Part shown: piece by piece, positions 29,928-39,929 of the stretch
Layout of the letters: every line of letters begins with the position of its first letter
How positions within the stretch are numbered: position 1 is the stretch's first letter
Source: Fibrella aestuarina BUZ 2
Lineage (GTDB): Bacteria; Bacteroidota; Bacteroidia; Cytophagales; Spirosomataceae
DNA: 64,000 nucleotides
Assembly: GCF_000331105.1 (NCBI RefSeq)
Contig: NC_020054.1
Location: 5,580,903 to 5,644,902 of the forward strand
Reading direction: 5' to 3'
The notes under the pieces: model-generated
The model's input: only the letters and a program-made list of their open reading frames with translations
Told to the model about the DNA's origin: nothing
The model's database searches: none
Program-made: the position numbers and the translations under genes

Positions 29928-31253
29928 ATGGAAAATCCGCTTTCGACGACTTTTTCGTCGACTCCGCCCAGCCGGCCAACGCTCGTTCTGAGTCAGAACA
30001 AGCCGCTGCGTTTTGTTGCCTTTTTTTACCTCTACGTGATGCAGGGCGTGCCGGCTGGCTTTGCCACCACCGCACTCGCCAACTACCTTGCAGCCGAGGG
30101 GCTCCGCTCCGACCGGATCGGTACGTTCGTGGCCATGCAGGGCCTCCCCTGGACGTTTCAGTTTGTCTGGGGGCCGTTCATCGATAAGTTTCAGGGGTCG
30201 CGGCTGGGGCGGCGGCGGCCCTGGGTGCTGGCAGCGCAGAGTCTGGCCGTGATCGCATCGCTGGGTATGCTGGTTGTCGACGATCCCGTCGGCAACGTCA
30301 CGCTGCTGGGTATCGCCTTTTTCATCCACAGCGCCGTGGCGTCGGTGCAGGATGCGAGCGTGGATGCCATGGCCATTTCGACCATTCCCGAAGATGAGCG
30401 CGGTCGCATCAATGCCTTCATGCGGGGCGGTTTTCTGGTCGGGACGGGGATGGGGGCGGCAGGGCTGGCCTACGTGCTGCGGCACGCGGGTTTCCACACG
30501 GCCGTGCTGACCCAATCGGCGTTTCTGCTGACGCTGACGGTGCTCACTTTTTTCATTCGTGAAAAAGCCACCGATGCCCTCTTCCCCGGCCAAGCCCTGC
30601 CAGCGGCCGCCGTTCGGGCGCATCAGCAACATCAGCACAGCATCGGCTGGCTCTTCAGGGAGTTGTTCCGGGGATTGAGCTCGCGGGAAAGCCTGCGCTG
30701 GTTCGTGCCCATTCTGCTGGTGTATTCGTGCCAGAACGCCTTCATCCGCGCCTACAACGTGCACCTGATTCAGCAATTGGGCTGGCGCGATACAGAACTG
30801 TCGGGTCTGACGGGCAGCTACGGCGTGGCCATTGTGGTCGTCGTAATTCTGCTCGGTGGCTGGCTGGCCGACCGTGTCGGCGCCAAACGCCTCCTGCCCT
30901 ACATCGTCGGGTTTCACGTAACGTACCTGCTGGCAATCAACCTGCTTGCCCCTTATTGGACCAATCCGACGGTAGCCTCGCTCGGCGCCGTTTGCTGGAA
31001 TATGATGGACCCCAGCCTGAGCGTAGCCGCCATCCCAATCCTGATGGCACTCTGCCGACCTGACGTTGAGGGTTCGCAATTCACGACCTACATGGCGCTG
31101 ATCAACCTGTCGGATGTTATCGGCGCGTTCGTGTCGGGTCATGCCCAGCGTTACGTCACAGCCCCAACGATTGGACTGTTTGTCGCCACGATCGCCGGAG
31201 CCTGCCTGCTCTGGCTGGTGTTGACGGCCAACCGCCAGCCGGTCGGCCAGTGA
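29928..31253 (+). CDS. MFS transporter, AmpG-like
   Basis: The 441-residue protein has about 12 hydrophobic segments and the MFS loop motif DKFQGSRLGRRRPW. PWTFQFVWGPFIDKF after helix 2 and the QDASVDAMAISTIPEDERG segment are characteristic of AmpG-type permeases, which import muropeptides in other bacteria. The substrate here is not certain. A long minus-strand reading frame lies fully antisense to it and is a codon-bias artefact. Confidence 0.85.
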   Translation: MENPLSTTFSSTPPSRPTLVLSQNKPLRFVAFFYLYVMQGVPAGFATTALANYLAAEGLRSDRIGTFVAMQGLPWTFQFVWGPFIDKFQGSRLGRRRPWVLAAQSLAVIASLGMLVVDDPVGNVTLLGIAFFIHSAVASVQDASVDAMAISTIPEDERGRINAFMRGGFLVGTGMGAAGLAYVLRHAGFHTAVLTQSAFLLTLTVLTFFIREKATDALFPGQALPAAAVRAHQQHQHSIGWLFRELFRGLSSRESLRWFVPILLVYSCQNAFIRAYNVHLIQQLGWRDTELSGLTGSYGVAIVVVVILLGGWLADRVGAKRLLPYIVGFHVTYLLAINLLAPYWTNPTVASLGAVCWNMMDPSLSVAAIPILMALCRPDVEGSQFTTYMALINLSDVIGAFVSGHAQRYVTAPTIGLFVATIAGACLLWLVLTANRQPVGQ

Positions 31254-31267
31254 GTTGGCAGAGGGGG

Positions 31268-31816
31268 CTAGCCGCCAGTACGGCCATCCAGCCGGGCGAG
31301 CAGCGCCAGACCCGCTTCCCAATCGCCGAGGTTCGAGGTGGCGTTGATGTGACCCGCTGCTCCGATGTTGACCAACTCGCTACCCCAGGCCTTCGCGAAC
31401 GCCGTGGCCCGGTCCAGCGTCACGTAATAATCGTCTGTACTGGCGACGACGATGGAAGGAAACAGCAACCGAATCAGCTTCATCGGCGCAAAGCCCGTAG
31501 TGCCGGGTGGGTACGTGGCCGCTTCGGTATCACTGGGGGCCACCAGTAGCGCACCCTTGATACGCCTGTTGTGGGTATCGGCCCAGTAGGCGATGGTGGT
31601 GCAGGCGAGGCTGTGCCCCACCAGGATCACCCTGGCCGGGTCGTACGCCATCACAGCCCGGTCGATCTGTTCGACCCAATCGTGCCGGACGGGGGTCTCC
31701 CAATCCTGCTGGTCGACGCGTTGAAAGACAGGAAAGCGCGCTTCCCAGCGTGTTTGCCAATGTTGCGGGCCCGAATTGCCCAAACCGGGAATGATAAGTA
31801 CGGTAGCGTCGATCAT
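31268..31816 (-). CDS. RBBP9/YdeN-family alpha/beta hydrolase
   Basis: Taking the ATG at 31816 gives 182 residues, the usual family length: IIPGLGNSGPQHWQ opening, nucleophile GHSLA (Ser69), Asp128/129 in ASTDDYY and His156 in GAAGHIN. These are small serine hydrolases of unclear physiological substrate. It converges on the MFS gene with a 14-base gap. Confidence 0.9.
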   Translation of the reverse strand: MIDATVLIIPGLGNSGPQHWQTRWEARFPVFQRVDQQDWETPVRHDWVEQIDRAVMAYDPARVILVGHSLACTTIAYWADTHNRRIKGALLVAPSDTEAATYPPGTTGFAPMKLIRLLFPSIVVASTDDYYVTLDRATAFAKAWGSELVNIGAAGHINATSNLGDWEAGLALLARLDGRTGG

Positions 31817-32021
31817 CGTTGCGAAGCGTAATAAGCCCCGAACATAACACGTACCTAGCAAACGGCCCATACCCATGCCGCCATGCCACCGAAACGACCG
31901 GAGCCGTTGAGCGTGAAAACCGGCATCTGGGCGAAGCCGCGCCGACTGCCAACGCTGCGGGACGCCAGCCTTGCTATCCGTTGGCCCCTCGCTGGTCTTT
32001 AATAGGCTACTGATCGCTACC

Positions 32022-33224
32022 TCAGCGACGTATGAGGCCTATCTGCCGGAGAAACTGGTCCATAGCCTGCCATTTGAGCTGACCGCTCAGGCTATTGGCA
32101 TTGCCGTCGAAATAATGTTCCCCGAAAGGAATTTCCAGGTACGTGATGGGCGCTTTCAACGCCTGCAATCGTCGGACCAGTTTATGGCTCCCCGCCACCG
32201 GCACCACGTGGTCTCTGGCTCCCGTAATGATCAACGTCCGGGGCAGGTCGCGGCGGGCCATATTGATGATGTCGAGGCTGGCGTATCGCTCCGGGAACTC
32301 GGTCGGTGAGCCGCCAATGTACCGTTTTGCGTTTGAGGTCATATCAAGCGCATCCGACGTCTGATTCCACAGGCCCGTCATGTCCACGGGCGGGTAGATG
32401 GCGATGATGGCGGTGGGTACGTTCGGGGTCGGTGCCGAAAACGATTGCACCCGGCCAACCCCAAGCCCGTAGCCAACCTGCATCACCAGGCCCCCACCCG
32501 CCGAGCCACCACACAGGAGGAGTTGCGTGGTATCGAGGTTGAAGTTCGCCGCATTCGCCTTAACGAAACTCAGGGCAGTGGCCACCGCCCGGGGCGCAGT
32601 GGCCCAGGTCTGCACGCTGTCGGTGCCCAGCGGGTAGTCCACGTCGAACACTGTCAGTCCCCTGTCGGTAAACCAGCGGTGGTGCGGGTCCATGGTGCGG
32701 GAACCCGCCACAAAACCGCCCCCGTGCACCTGCACGACCGGAATGGAACGCCGACTGGAGTCGGCCGGGCGGTAGACATCGAGCAGGTACTCGTTGCCAT
32801 CCAGCGTCAGGTACGGGATGGTCTGGTGTGGGCTCTTTTCGCCGAAATTGATCGTCAGTGCCCTGGTAAAGGAAAGCGGGAGCGCATTTGACCACGCACA
32901 GCCATACAGAACGGCCAACACGACACATTGCCACAAAAACAGGGACGTAACGCCGATGAAAACATAGTTGGTGAGCCGGGTACGTTGCGCCCGGTGCAAC
33001 AGATAAGCCAGTACCAGCAGCAGCAGGAAGGCACCAAAAATCAGCACGGAATAATGCGATTCCAGAAGCCCCGCGTAAGCGCCCAGGTACATGGGCCAGT
33101 TGGTGAAGGTTCCGAACAGCAGCACGAGCCCAACCAGCGACATGCCGATCAGCACAAGCAGCGCAGCTACTATGAGCAATTTTTTCAGGGCGTGGCGACC
33201 CGACCAGGTACGTTGCGGTTCCAT
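32022..33224 (-). CDS. Membrane-anchored alpha/beta hydrolase (esterase, HSL-like)
   Basis: The first ~115 of 400 residues contain three to four hydrophobic helices (LLIVAALLVLIGMSLVGLVLL and two or three more). An esterase domain follows with oxyanion motif HGGGF, nucleophile elbow GGSAGG, Asp in GARDHVV and His in GEHYF. The fusion to a multi-helix membrane part resembles lipase/esterase proteins acting at the envelope. Its ATG abuts the stop of the pectinacetylesterase-like gene (TAGATG), so the two are translated from one transcript. Likely role: de-esterification of an imported compound, inferred from context. Confidence 0.85.
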   Translation of the reverse strand: MEPQRTWSGRHALKKLLIVAALLVLIGMSLVGLVLLFGTFTNWPMYLGAYAGLLESHYSVLIFGAFLLLLVLAYLLHRAQRTRLTNYVFIGVTSLFLWQCVVLAVLYGCAWSNALPLSFTRALTINFGEKSPHQTIPYLTLDGNEYLLDVYRPADSSRRSIPVVQVHGGGFVAGSRTMDPHHRWFTDRGLTVFDVDYPLGTDSVQTWATAPRAVATALSFVKANAANFNLDTTQLLLCGGSAGGGLVMQVGYGLGVGRVQSFSAPTPNVPTAIIAIYPPVDMTGLWNQTSDALDMTSNAKRYIGGSPTEFPERYASLDIINMARRDLPRTLIITGARDHVVPVAGSHKLVRRLQALKAPITYLEIPFGEHYFDGNANSLSGQLKWQAMDQFLRQIGLIRR

Positions 33225-34427
33225 CTAGTTCGGATTGGGCTTATCCAGCAACGCCCCCCCGACGGAGACCGGCGTGTCGTCGATCACATTCTTCCGAAGC
33301 CAGTCCATATACGTCAGCCCGTCGGATTTGCACGCGTAAAGGCTTATATCGGAGCCCATCAGCGTGTGCGGTGTCGACACTTTTTGGGGATCGTAGCGGC
33401 AGTCGGTCAGGAAAAACTGGTAATCGATGTTGGCGGCAGCGAGCTTTTTGACCGACGTTCGCATGCCCTTAGACCAGTCATAGATGTACGCCTTGTTGTC
33501 GGTCGACTGGTGATGCAGCACCGCCGAGAACCGGGGCAGCACCCCGTCGTACAGCGTGTTGCTGTTCAGGTGCCTGATGGGCTTGCGGAGGGAGTCGGTC
33601 CGGTTAAGCAACGCATCGGCGTAGGCGTCGTTCTCGACCCTAAACCCCAATAGCGCCTCCGGTTTGCTATTCCAGACCGAATTCAGAATGGCAGGCCAGC
33701 GGGCCGACGTTAGCTGCGAACAGTCGGAAAGCTGATAAATTCTCTCGTCGCCCTTATACTGGTTGGCTACGTAAGGTGCCCAGTAGGCCGATGCAAACCC
33801 ACCCGCACTTTCGCCCGACACAAGTATTTTTTTGGGGCTCCTGAAGTTGTCAAACACCCAGGCCAGGGCGTTCAGGGTGTTGTCGCGGCCATTGTGATGC
33901 ACTTCCGTTTCCGTGCCGCCCACGTTGTAGCGGGTCGTTTTGTCACCCACGTGGAAATCGCCCGTGCAGTAGGGAATAAACACGACGCTCCAGTCTTTGA
34001 AGGGATTTTTTGGCGCCTGCCGGTCGAAAACGCCGTTGAGGAAGCGGTCGAAGAAGTCCAGCGTCTTGGGGTAGTAGAACGCTTTCAGGTCTTTCGCGTC
34101 GCCCTGCGTCAGCGCGCCCAGCAGGGTGATGGGTGCCGAACAGGTCGTATCGTCCCAACAGGCGCCCCCGCCCGAAAAATGGATGATGAGGTTGTCCGAC
34201 GCGCCCTTCCTGACGAAGATAAAATAGGGAGACCCATCGCTGCACAACGACCGGCCGCCCAGATCGACCGTCCGCCACTGCGGGTCTTTTACCTCCGCCA
34301 TGTCATTGATACGGGCCGGCTTGGCCAGATATATGAAGTAGACGTACCCCGCCCCGACGATAAGCGCGACGGCCAGGGCAATAAGCAGCCATTTTACGTA
34401 TTTCCAGACTGTTTTCATGATCGCCAT
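33225..34427 (-). CDS. Pectinacetylesterase-family hydrolase
   Basis: The 400-residue protein has one N-terminal membrane anchor (WLLIALAVALIVGAGYVYFIY). The pectinacetylesterase/notum pattern follows: FSGGGACWDD for the oxyanion hole, WSVVFIPYCTGDFHVG, and VSGESAGGFAS with the nucleophile Ser. Several cysteines suggest disulfides outside the cytoplasm. These enzymes remove acetyl or acyl groups from carbohydrates. It is the first gene after the terminator that follows the TonB receptor, coupled directly to the next hydrolase. Confidence 0.85.
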   Translation of the reverse strand: MAIMKTVWKYVKWLLIALAVALIVGAGYVYFIYLAKPARINDMAEVKDPQWRTVDLGGRSLCSDGSPYFIFVRKGASDNLIIHFSGGGACWDDTTCSAPITLLGALTQGDAKDLKAFYYPKTLDFFDRFLNGVFDRQAPKNPFKDWSVVFIPYCTGDFHVGDKTTRYNVGGTETEVHHNGRDNTLNALAWVFDNFRSPKKILVSGESAGGFASAYWAPYVANQYKGDERIYQLSDCSQLTSARWPAILNSVWNSKPEALLGFRVENDAYADALLNRTDSLRKPIRHLNSNTLYDGVLPRFSAVLHHQSTDNKAYIYDWSKGMRTSVKKLAAANIDYQFFLTDCRYDPQKVSTPHTLMGSDISLYACKSDGLTYMDWLRKNVIDDTPVSVGGALLDKPNPN

Positions 34428-34451
34428 TTTTGTCTAAAACAGGGTTAATCC

Positions 34452-34493
34452 GCCTGCCCCGGGCCACCACACGCGTAGCCGCCCGGGGCAGGC
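34452..34493 (-). terminator. Terminator after the TonB receptor gene
   Basis: GCCTGCCCCGGGC (34452-34464) pairs perfectly with GCCCGGGGCAGGC (34481-34493) around a 16-base loop, directly downstream of the receptor stop on the minus strand. There is no strong T-tract, so partial read-through into the esterase pair is possible. Confidence 0.75.
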
Positions 34494-34496
34494 CGA

Positions 34497-37388
34497 TCAG
34501 AACTTAACGGTAGCGGTCAGGTAGTACGCCCGGGGCTGTATCCCAACGGTCGAATAGGGCGTATTGGCGGCTACGGCCGCATCGTACTCTTTTTTCGAGA
34601 AGCTGGCATTACCCCCCAGCACCTGGGCCAAGCTGCCGGGCCGTTGAAACGTCATCACCCCGTAGGTATTGAACAGGTTGTTGATGTTCAAGGCAAGCTG
34701 AAACGACTTGGAAACCGTGTAGCCCGCGCTGAAGTCAAACTGCGAGAACGCCGGTAGCTTAAACACGTTGGCCGCATTGGCCTGCCGCGCCCCCAGATAC
34801 GACCAGGTCAGAAAGGTATAGAATTTATTGGCGGTATAGGTCGGAGTGATGTTCAGCATCGCGCGCGGGCTGTTGTCGGCTTCGTTGCCGGAATACGATA
34901 GCTGCGTGTCATCGGCGGGGCCGTTGGCATTGGCCACCCACACCGTATACTCATCGAGCAGCGATTTCTGGAACGTGGCCACCCCGCGCACGCTCAAGTG
35001 GGGATTCAGGTATACGTTCGTTTCAATCTCGACCCCGGCGGTTCGGTATTTGGCGTAGGTTCGGGGCGGGAAGTAGTACGACCCGTTGGTATCCTGAAAG
35101 ATCTGCCCAACCGGCACGCCGCTCAGCACGCTCCAGAACGGCGTAACGAACAGGTTGGATTTACCGAATCCGGCCTTCAGCCCAAACTCGATCTGCTCCG
35201 TACTACGTACTTGTGGCCGGTACAGCTTCAGGTTTTGCGGCGTGTTGAGCGTGAAATAGAAGTCGAGGTCGGGGGCCTTCTTCCCCTGCGAATAACGCCC
35301 GTAGATGGCCAGGTTGTCGTTGAGTTTATAGTTTAAGGCAGCCGAGTACGAGAGGGTGTTGATGGTGTAGTCGAAGCGGTACGTACCCAGCGTATCGAGT
35401 CGGTTGTTGTCGAAGGTCGTCAGCGGGTTGCCGTCCGTTCCGCCCGATAGCGGCGAGCCAACCAGGTTTGGCCTGACGTTGTAGCCCTTGATGTTCACCC
35501 GTTCGTAGCGGGCACCCCAGTCGAACGTCCATTTGTCGCTCAGGTTCCAGGTGTGGCCGAAAAACAACGCTCCCTGGTTCTGGGTCGCGTTGAATGAGAT
35601 GTAAGCGCCCAGATTCCCCGTGCCCTGGCCAACCCCAACCGGATTGGTTATCTGGTAGGTCCCCGATGGCCCCGTGATCGGCACGCCGTTGCTCACGCCG
35701 TAGAGCGGTACGCCCGTAAAGCTCAGCGAAAGCAGTTGCGGGTGGTTCTCGATCGTAGCCAGCGCAATATCGCCGCCCGAATACCGGTGCGCGTTTGAAT
35801 AGCCGTAGTAACCACCCAGATTGAAGCTCATCGTGGCGGTTTTCTTTTTGATGGAAAACCGCTCCAGCAATTCGTTTACCGTGTTGTCGTAGAAGCTCAG
35901 CGGGATGAGCAGCACCGAATTTGGCAGCACGTCCTGCCCCGGCAACTGGCTCGACGTAACCTTCGGTACGCCGCCGGTAACGGCTACGTTGGCGAGGGTT
36001 TCGCCCGTTTTCAGGCTGCGGTAGGTAAACGATCCGGGCAGGCCAGCCCCGAAACCACCCAGAAAGAAATAAGGAACCAGGTCCGTGATCGACGACGGAA
36101 TGACCCCGCCCAGCGTGTTGTAGAGCACCGCGTTATCGGAATATTTCGTCGCGTTGCTGAAACTCCAGTTGTTGCCCAGGTCGTGATCCCAGGTGAAGGC
36201 AACCGACTTGTACTTGCTCTTCACCTGATTCCGCGAATCGAACGAATAGCGCCCCCCGTTCACCAGGTCCTGCCCCGAATAGCTGAAGGCGTCCGGAAAG
36301 TTGGTGGCGCTGCTGTTGAAGCCGGGGGCCAGTTCGGGGGTTTCGTAGCCCTTCGTCAGCATTGGCTGCGCGAATCCATTTTTATCATCGAGGTATTTCA
36401 GGAAAATCTTCAGGTTACCACGGGCATATTTCTTCTCAAGGTTTGCCTTCACCTGCCCCCCGACGTTCATCGGGTAGCCCGGATACCGCGCGCCCTGATC
36501 GTACCGGTAAAAGCCCCCGATGTTGTAGAACCAGTTGCGGCCCAGCGGCCCACCCAGGTCGCCGTCGATCCGACCGAGGCTGTTCTGCCCGTCGCCCAGC
36601 AGGCCGTATTTCAGGCGCACCTCGCCCGCAAACGCATTACCTCCGGTTTTCGACACGTAGTTGAAGATACCGCCCGGCGCGTTGGCAGCCGCCACAGACG
36701 CGGGCCCGCCGCGTACAGCGTCCAGCCGGCCCAGCGTGGCATCGGCCCGCAGAAAAAAGTCGGGACCGTAGCTGAAGTAGGTGGTGTTGGTCACGGGCAG
36801 GCCATCTTCCTGCATGGATACGTACTCGTAGCCAAAGCTGCCATCGGTGGACCCGATCGTGATGCCGCGCGACGATACGCTGTTCCGAATTTCGCCCACC
36901 GACGAGTTCACATACACGCCGGGTACGTTTCTGAGCAAATCCGGCGCGCTGTTGGGCACCTGCAACTCGATCTGTCGGCTGCTAAGGGTGGTGATGGCAA
37001 TGGAGGCATCCATCCGTTTCCGCTCGTCGAATACGCCCGTCACCACGATCTCATCCAGCACGCGCTCGTCTCTGGTCAATACAATCCGCACGTTGGTCTG
37101 GCCGGCCGCAACCCTTACGTCCTGGGTCATGTAGCCCACGTAGGAGGCCACCAGCGTAACCGCTTCGTTGGGCACGCCAGTGAGCGTAAAAGCGCCATTG
37201 CCGTCGGTCGTGGTAAACCGGTTGGCCACTTTTATGCCGACGTTAGCCCCGGGCAATGCGCTCCCGTCTGCACCCAAGATATTGCCGGTAATCGTTTTTG
37301 TCTGGGCAAACGCCGTGCTGACCGACCAGACACAAACCAGCATCAGCAGCCAACGTGTTGGCCTGACTAGTAAATAGTTAACATTCAT
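34497..37388 (-). CDS. TonB-dependent outer membrane receptor
   Basis: From the ATG at 37388 the product is 963 residues, starting with a signal peptide that ends in STAFA; an in-frame ATG at 37433 would add 15 residues before it. Next are a carboxypeptidase-regulatory-like domain (ITGNILGADGSALPGANVGI), the plug (VLDEIVVTGVFDERKR, DLLRNVPGVYV) and a beta-barrel ending in YLTATVKF. There is no SusD neighbour. It lies between an AraC regulator with an interrupted esterase upstream and two esterases downstream. I infer import of an esterified small compound or oligosaccharide. Confidence 0.92.
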   Translation of the reverse strand: MNVNYLLVRPTRWLLMLVCVWSVSTAFAQTKTITGNILGADGSALPGANVGIKVANRFTTTDGNGAFTLTGVPNEAVTLVASYVGYMTQDVRVAAGQTNVRIVLTRDERVLDEIVVTGVFDERKRMDASIAITTLSSRQIELQVPNSAPDLLRNVPGVYVNSSVGEIRNSVSSRGITIGSTDGSFGYEYVSMQEDGLPVTNTTYFSYGPDFFLRADATLGRLDAVRGGPASVAAANAPGGIFNYVSKTGGNAFAGEVRLKYGLLGDGQNSLGRIDGDLGGPLGRNWFYNIGGFYRYDQGARYPGYPMNVGGQVKANLEKKYARGNLKIFLKYLDDKNGFAQPMLTKGYETPELAPGFNSSATNFPDAFSYSGQDLVNGGRYSFDSRNQVKSKYKSVAFTWDHDLGNNWSFSNATKYSDNAVLYNTLGGVIPSSITDLVPYFFLGGFGAGLPGSFTYRSLKTGETLANVAVTGGVPKVTSSQLPGQDVLPNSVLLIPLSFYDNTVNELLERFSIKKKTATMSFNLGGYYGYSNAHRYSGGDIALATIENHPQLLSLSFTGVPLYGVSNGVPITGPSGTYQITNPVGVGQGTGNLGAYISFNATQNQGALFFGHTWNLSDKWTFDWGARYERVNIKGYNVRPNLVGSPLSGGTDGNPLTTFDNNRLDTLGTYRFDYTINTLSYSAALNYKLNDNLAIYGRYSQGKKAPDLDFYFTLNTPQNLKLYRPQVRSTEQIEFGLKAGFGKSNLFVTPFWSVLSGVPVGQIFQDTNGSYYFPPRTYAKYRTAGVEIETNVYLNPHLSVRGVATFQKSLLDEYTVWVANANGPADDTQLSYSGNEADNSPRAMLNITPTYTANKFYTFLTWSYLGARQANAANVFKLPAFSQFDFSAGYTVSKSFQLALNINNLFNTYGVMTFQRPGSLAQVLGGNASFSKKEYDAAVAANTPYSTVGIQPRAYYLTATVKF

Positions 37389-37451
37389 AGTGGCAGGAAT
37401 TGATGGGTAAACAAAGCGGGGCTGACTCGCCATCTGGCGGCAGTTGGTTGG

Positions 37452-38378
37452 TTATCTCCCGAAGCGTAACACCCAGTCGACGGCCGTGCCCAGCACCAGC
37501 GACCGGGTTTTGCTATCGTTCATGTTGAGATCGTGGCCTGCGTTCGGGATGGTCAGCAGCTTGTGTTCGATGCCCAGGGCGGTAAGCTTGCGGTCCAGGA
37601 CCTCGGACTGCGCGTATGGGACCACCACGTCCGTTGTCCCGTGCACGAGCAGGGTCGGAATGGGCTTGACGTGCGTTATCGGGCTGGCCAGGCCATACGC
37701 CGGGTCAGGTACGTTGCCGTTGACATAGCGTTTACCGGTCATCATCTGAACGACCTCGATCAGGCCCACCTTTGCGGCATAGTTCAGCAGCGTGGTATCC
37801 GTAAAATCAGTGGGCCCCGAAAAGTCCACCACCGCCTTGATAGTGTTGGAGGTGGTTTAGGCGGTTAGCAGGGCCAGGTGCCCGCCAGAACTAGCCCCGA
37901 TCAACACAAACCCGTCGGGGCGGGTGTGCCACTCGGCAGCATGCTTACGGCAATACGCCATTGCCTGATCGACATCGGCCACCATCTGCGGGTAATGAAT
38001 AGCGGTGGTGTCGGCGTAGCGGTGGTTGATGCTGGCAACGGCAATACCGTGGTTGAGCAACGTATCCTGAATGTCGCGCACGTATTCTTTGCCCGCTTTG
38101 ACCCAGGCTCCGCCGTGAATCAGGATCGCGAACGGGGTTTGCGCGGTCCGGTTGGCCGGCAAGTACACATCCATGACATTGCGGGGATGCGACCCGTAAG
38201 CAACGTCATTGATTTTCTGCTGGTTATAACGTCCGATGGCCGTTTTGCCCGTGCCGCAACCGATTAGCGTCAATGTGGCAAGCATGACCAGCCAATAGCT
38301 CGCCGAAGGCGTTAGCAGCGTAAGAACGTTCAGCCGGTAACGGGCCGGGGTGTCGGTGAGGTACGTGTTTTGATCCAT
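37452..38378 (-). pseudogene. Esterase lipoprotein interrupted by one in-frame stop
   Basis: Two halves in the same frame make one alpha/beta hydrolase. The first starts at the ATG at 38378, with a lipoprotein signal (LTLIGC), oxyanion motif HGGAW and nucleophile elbow GASSGGHLALLTA. A TAA at 37857-37859 then stops it, and the frame continues TTSNTIKAVVDFSGPTDF to the Asp (HGTTDVVVPY) and His (NAGHDL) and a normal end at 37452. Tyr is expected at the stop in this kind of enzyme; changing only the base at 37857 would restore TAC or TAT. It is a recent nonsense mutation, a sequencing error, or a read-through site. Ser is separated from Asp and His, so the truncated product would be inactive. 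Confidence 0.85.
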
Positions 38379-38598
38379 TCGTCTCGGTTTGGTGGGTTGC
38401 TTGTTCCCGTCGTGGCGGCATACACACTCCGGCCAGTGCCATGTTGGCAAAGGTCCGTTCCGTCCGCCTTGGCATTCCGGCGTCCGGGTTAGAAAGTGCA
38501 TGCGGGAACAATGATCGCAACCTGTAGGCAGGGCTACCGATCGGAATAGAAATAATTTGATACGAAATAGGAATATAAGCCCGCACCCTTACGAAAGG

Positions 38599-39507
38599 CT
38601 ATCGGGTCACGGACCGGATGGCGCGTTGCCGGTCGTTGAGCGGGGTGACCCCGTACACTTTCAGATAAAGCTGGGCAAAGTGGCCTCGGTTTGTGTACCC
38701 CACCTGATCGCAGATGTGCTGAATAGGCGTATCGGTATGAATGATCAGCTCACGTGCTCGTTCGAGCCGGGTCTTTATTACGTATTGATGAATCGGCAAG
38801 CCGAACAGTTTCCGGAAGCCACTCTTGAGATCACATTCGTTGATGCCAAGTTTCCGGCTCAGTTCGTTGATCGAAACGGTAGCAGGTGTCTGCTGATCGA
38901 TGAGCTCCTTGGCCATTTTAAGGCAGGCAAGCTGGCGCTGCGATAGCTCGCCGTAGGCAACACGGTTATCTACTTTCTTCAGAAAGTCGACGAACAGGTG
39001 AAGGAACTCCAGCATCTTACTCTCGACCAGAATAGAGTTACCCAGCGCCTCGTAGTCGATATAAAAAAGCTGCCTGAATAGCTCACTCACATGGGGATTA
39101 AGGCAAAAATAATCCAGGGTAGCGGCGATCTTCCGTCGGTCTCCCGGCAGGTAGCGCTCCGGAATAAACAGGCGCATTCCGTCAACGTCGGTAATATCAT
39201 ACTGAAATTTATCCTGTCCCTTCAGAGCTGCCGAATCAATAATGCCATCCGAACTGATCCGCAGGTCGATCACATTATTTTTTCCGACTTCATCAGGCGA
39301 GAGAAAGGCAGTTGGGTTTTTGAAAGTCCATTTGCCCCGAAAGAAATGAATATCCTTACGAACGAACAGGAGCAACGAGCCTACGCCGCTTACCTCGGGC
39401 AGGTTGATCTGATGGGCATTCCACACCTCCTGCGACGTAAAGCCATATTCGCCAGTCAATGCGCTGGCAAAGTCGACAGGGTCGATATAGGGCAGTTTCA
39501 GAAGCAC
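38599..39507 (-). CDS. AraC-family transcriptional regulator
   Basis: The 302-residue protein has an unrecognised N-terminal sensing half and a C-terminal double helix-turn-helix: INELSRKLGINECDLKSGFR and HICDQVGYTNRGHFAQLYLK, then a GVTPLNDRQR close. No ATG is in frame near the start, so a GTG at 39507 is the likely start. It faces the same direction as the esterase/TonB receptor cluster that follows, and probably controls it. A perfect 11-bp inverted repeat lies 54 bases before the start. Confidence 0.88.
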   Translation of the reverse strand: MLLKLPYIDPVDFASALTGEYGFTSQEVWNAHQINLPEVSGVGSLLLFVRKDIHFFRGKWTFKNPTAFLSPDEVGKNNVIDLRISSDGIIDSAALKGQDKFQYDITDVDGMRLFIPERYLPGDRRKIAATLDYFCLNPHVSELFRQLFYIDYEALGNSILVESKMLEFLHLFVDFLKKVDNRVAYGELSQRQLACLKMAKELIDQQTPATVSINELSRKLGINECDLKSGFRKLFGLPIHQYVIKTRLERARELIIHTDTPIQHICDQVGYTNRGHFAQLYLKVYGVTPLNDRQRAIRSVTR

Positions 39508-39560
39508 TTGACGCTGATGATCATCGGTTTACATGCAGTGAAGGTAACAAAACGCGCTAA

Positions 39561-39588
39561 ACATTGCTAACGGGAAGGTTAGCAATGT
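39561..39588. promoter_or_regulatory. 11-bp inverted repeat upstream of the AraC gene
   Basis: ACATTGCTAAC (39561-39571) and GTTAGCAATGT (39578-39588) pair perfectly around a 6-base spacer. The position upstream of the regulator's GTG start suits an operator or an RNA hairpin in its leader. No T-tract follows on either strand. Confidence 0.5.
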
Positions 39589-39929
39589 AAGCTTTACGGA
39601 CCTGCTTTTAGGCGCCGTCGCAGCCAGATCTTTTACCAATCTGGGCAGATTGACCCCACTAATTAGTTACATAGCGTTGAGCAGCGCTTGGAACGCAATA
39701 CGTATCTAGCAAATAGCCATTGAAACCTAGCTACCAGCCTACCAGCCTACCAGAAGGACAGCTTCCTTCAGGCATTGTAGCCTGTTGCATAAAAGTCCAG
39801 TGAATTAAACGATTAAATGCGTTTATTTCCTGAATATGTAGTTCTATAAAAATCGGGATAGTTCAATTACCAGTTTGTGAAAACTGGCGAAAATTTTGTC
39901 TAATCTGGTAAACAAAGTCCCCCTGTACT
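39589..39929. other. Gene-free AT-rich stretch with a short tandem repeat
   Basis: I see no coding frame I would support here. It contains CTACCAGC repeated almost three times with an 8-base period (39731-39753), followed by a GAAGGA...TTCCTTC hairpin (39754-39770). The sequence becomes AT-rich toward 39930. The last ~100 bases probably hold the promoter of the next gene. Confidence 0.5.

Noticed and set aside
29895..31322. Open frame of 475 codons antisense to the AmpG-like transporter
   Set aside because: It lies fully opposite a well-supported membrane transporter, its translation is low-complexity and rich in Gly, Arg, His and Gln, and it has no family features; it results from GC-rich codon bias.
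36183..37370. Open frame of 395 codons antisense to the TonB receptor
   Set aside because: Same codon-bias artefact; the receptor on the minus strand has all expected domains.
37452..37832. Separate small hydrolase gene starting with GTG
   Set aside because: It is in the same frame as the upstream half, lacks the nucleophile, and fits as the rest of one interrupted esterase.
39731..39753. CRISPR-like short repeat
   Set aside because: It is a simple 8-base tandem repeat of fewer than three copies without spacers.
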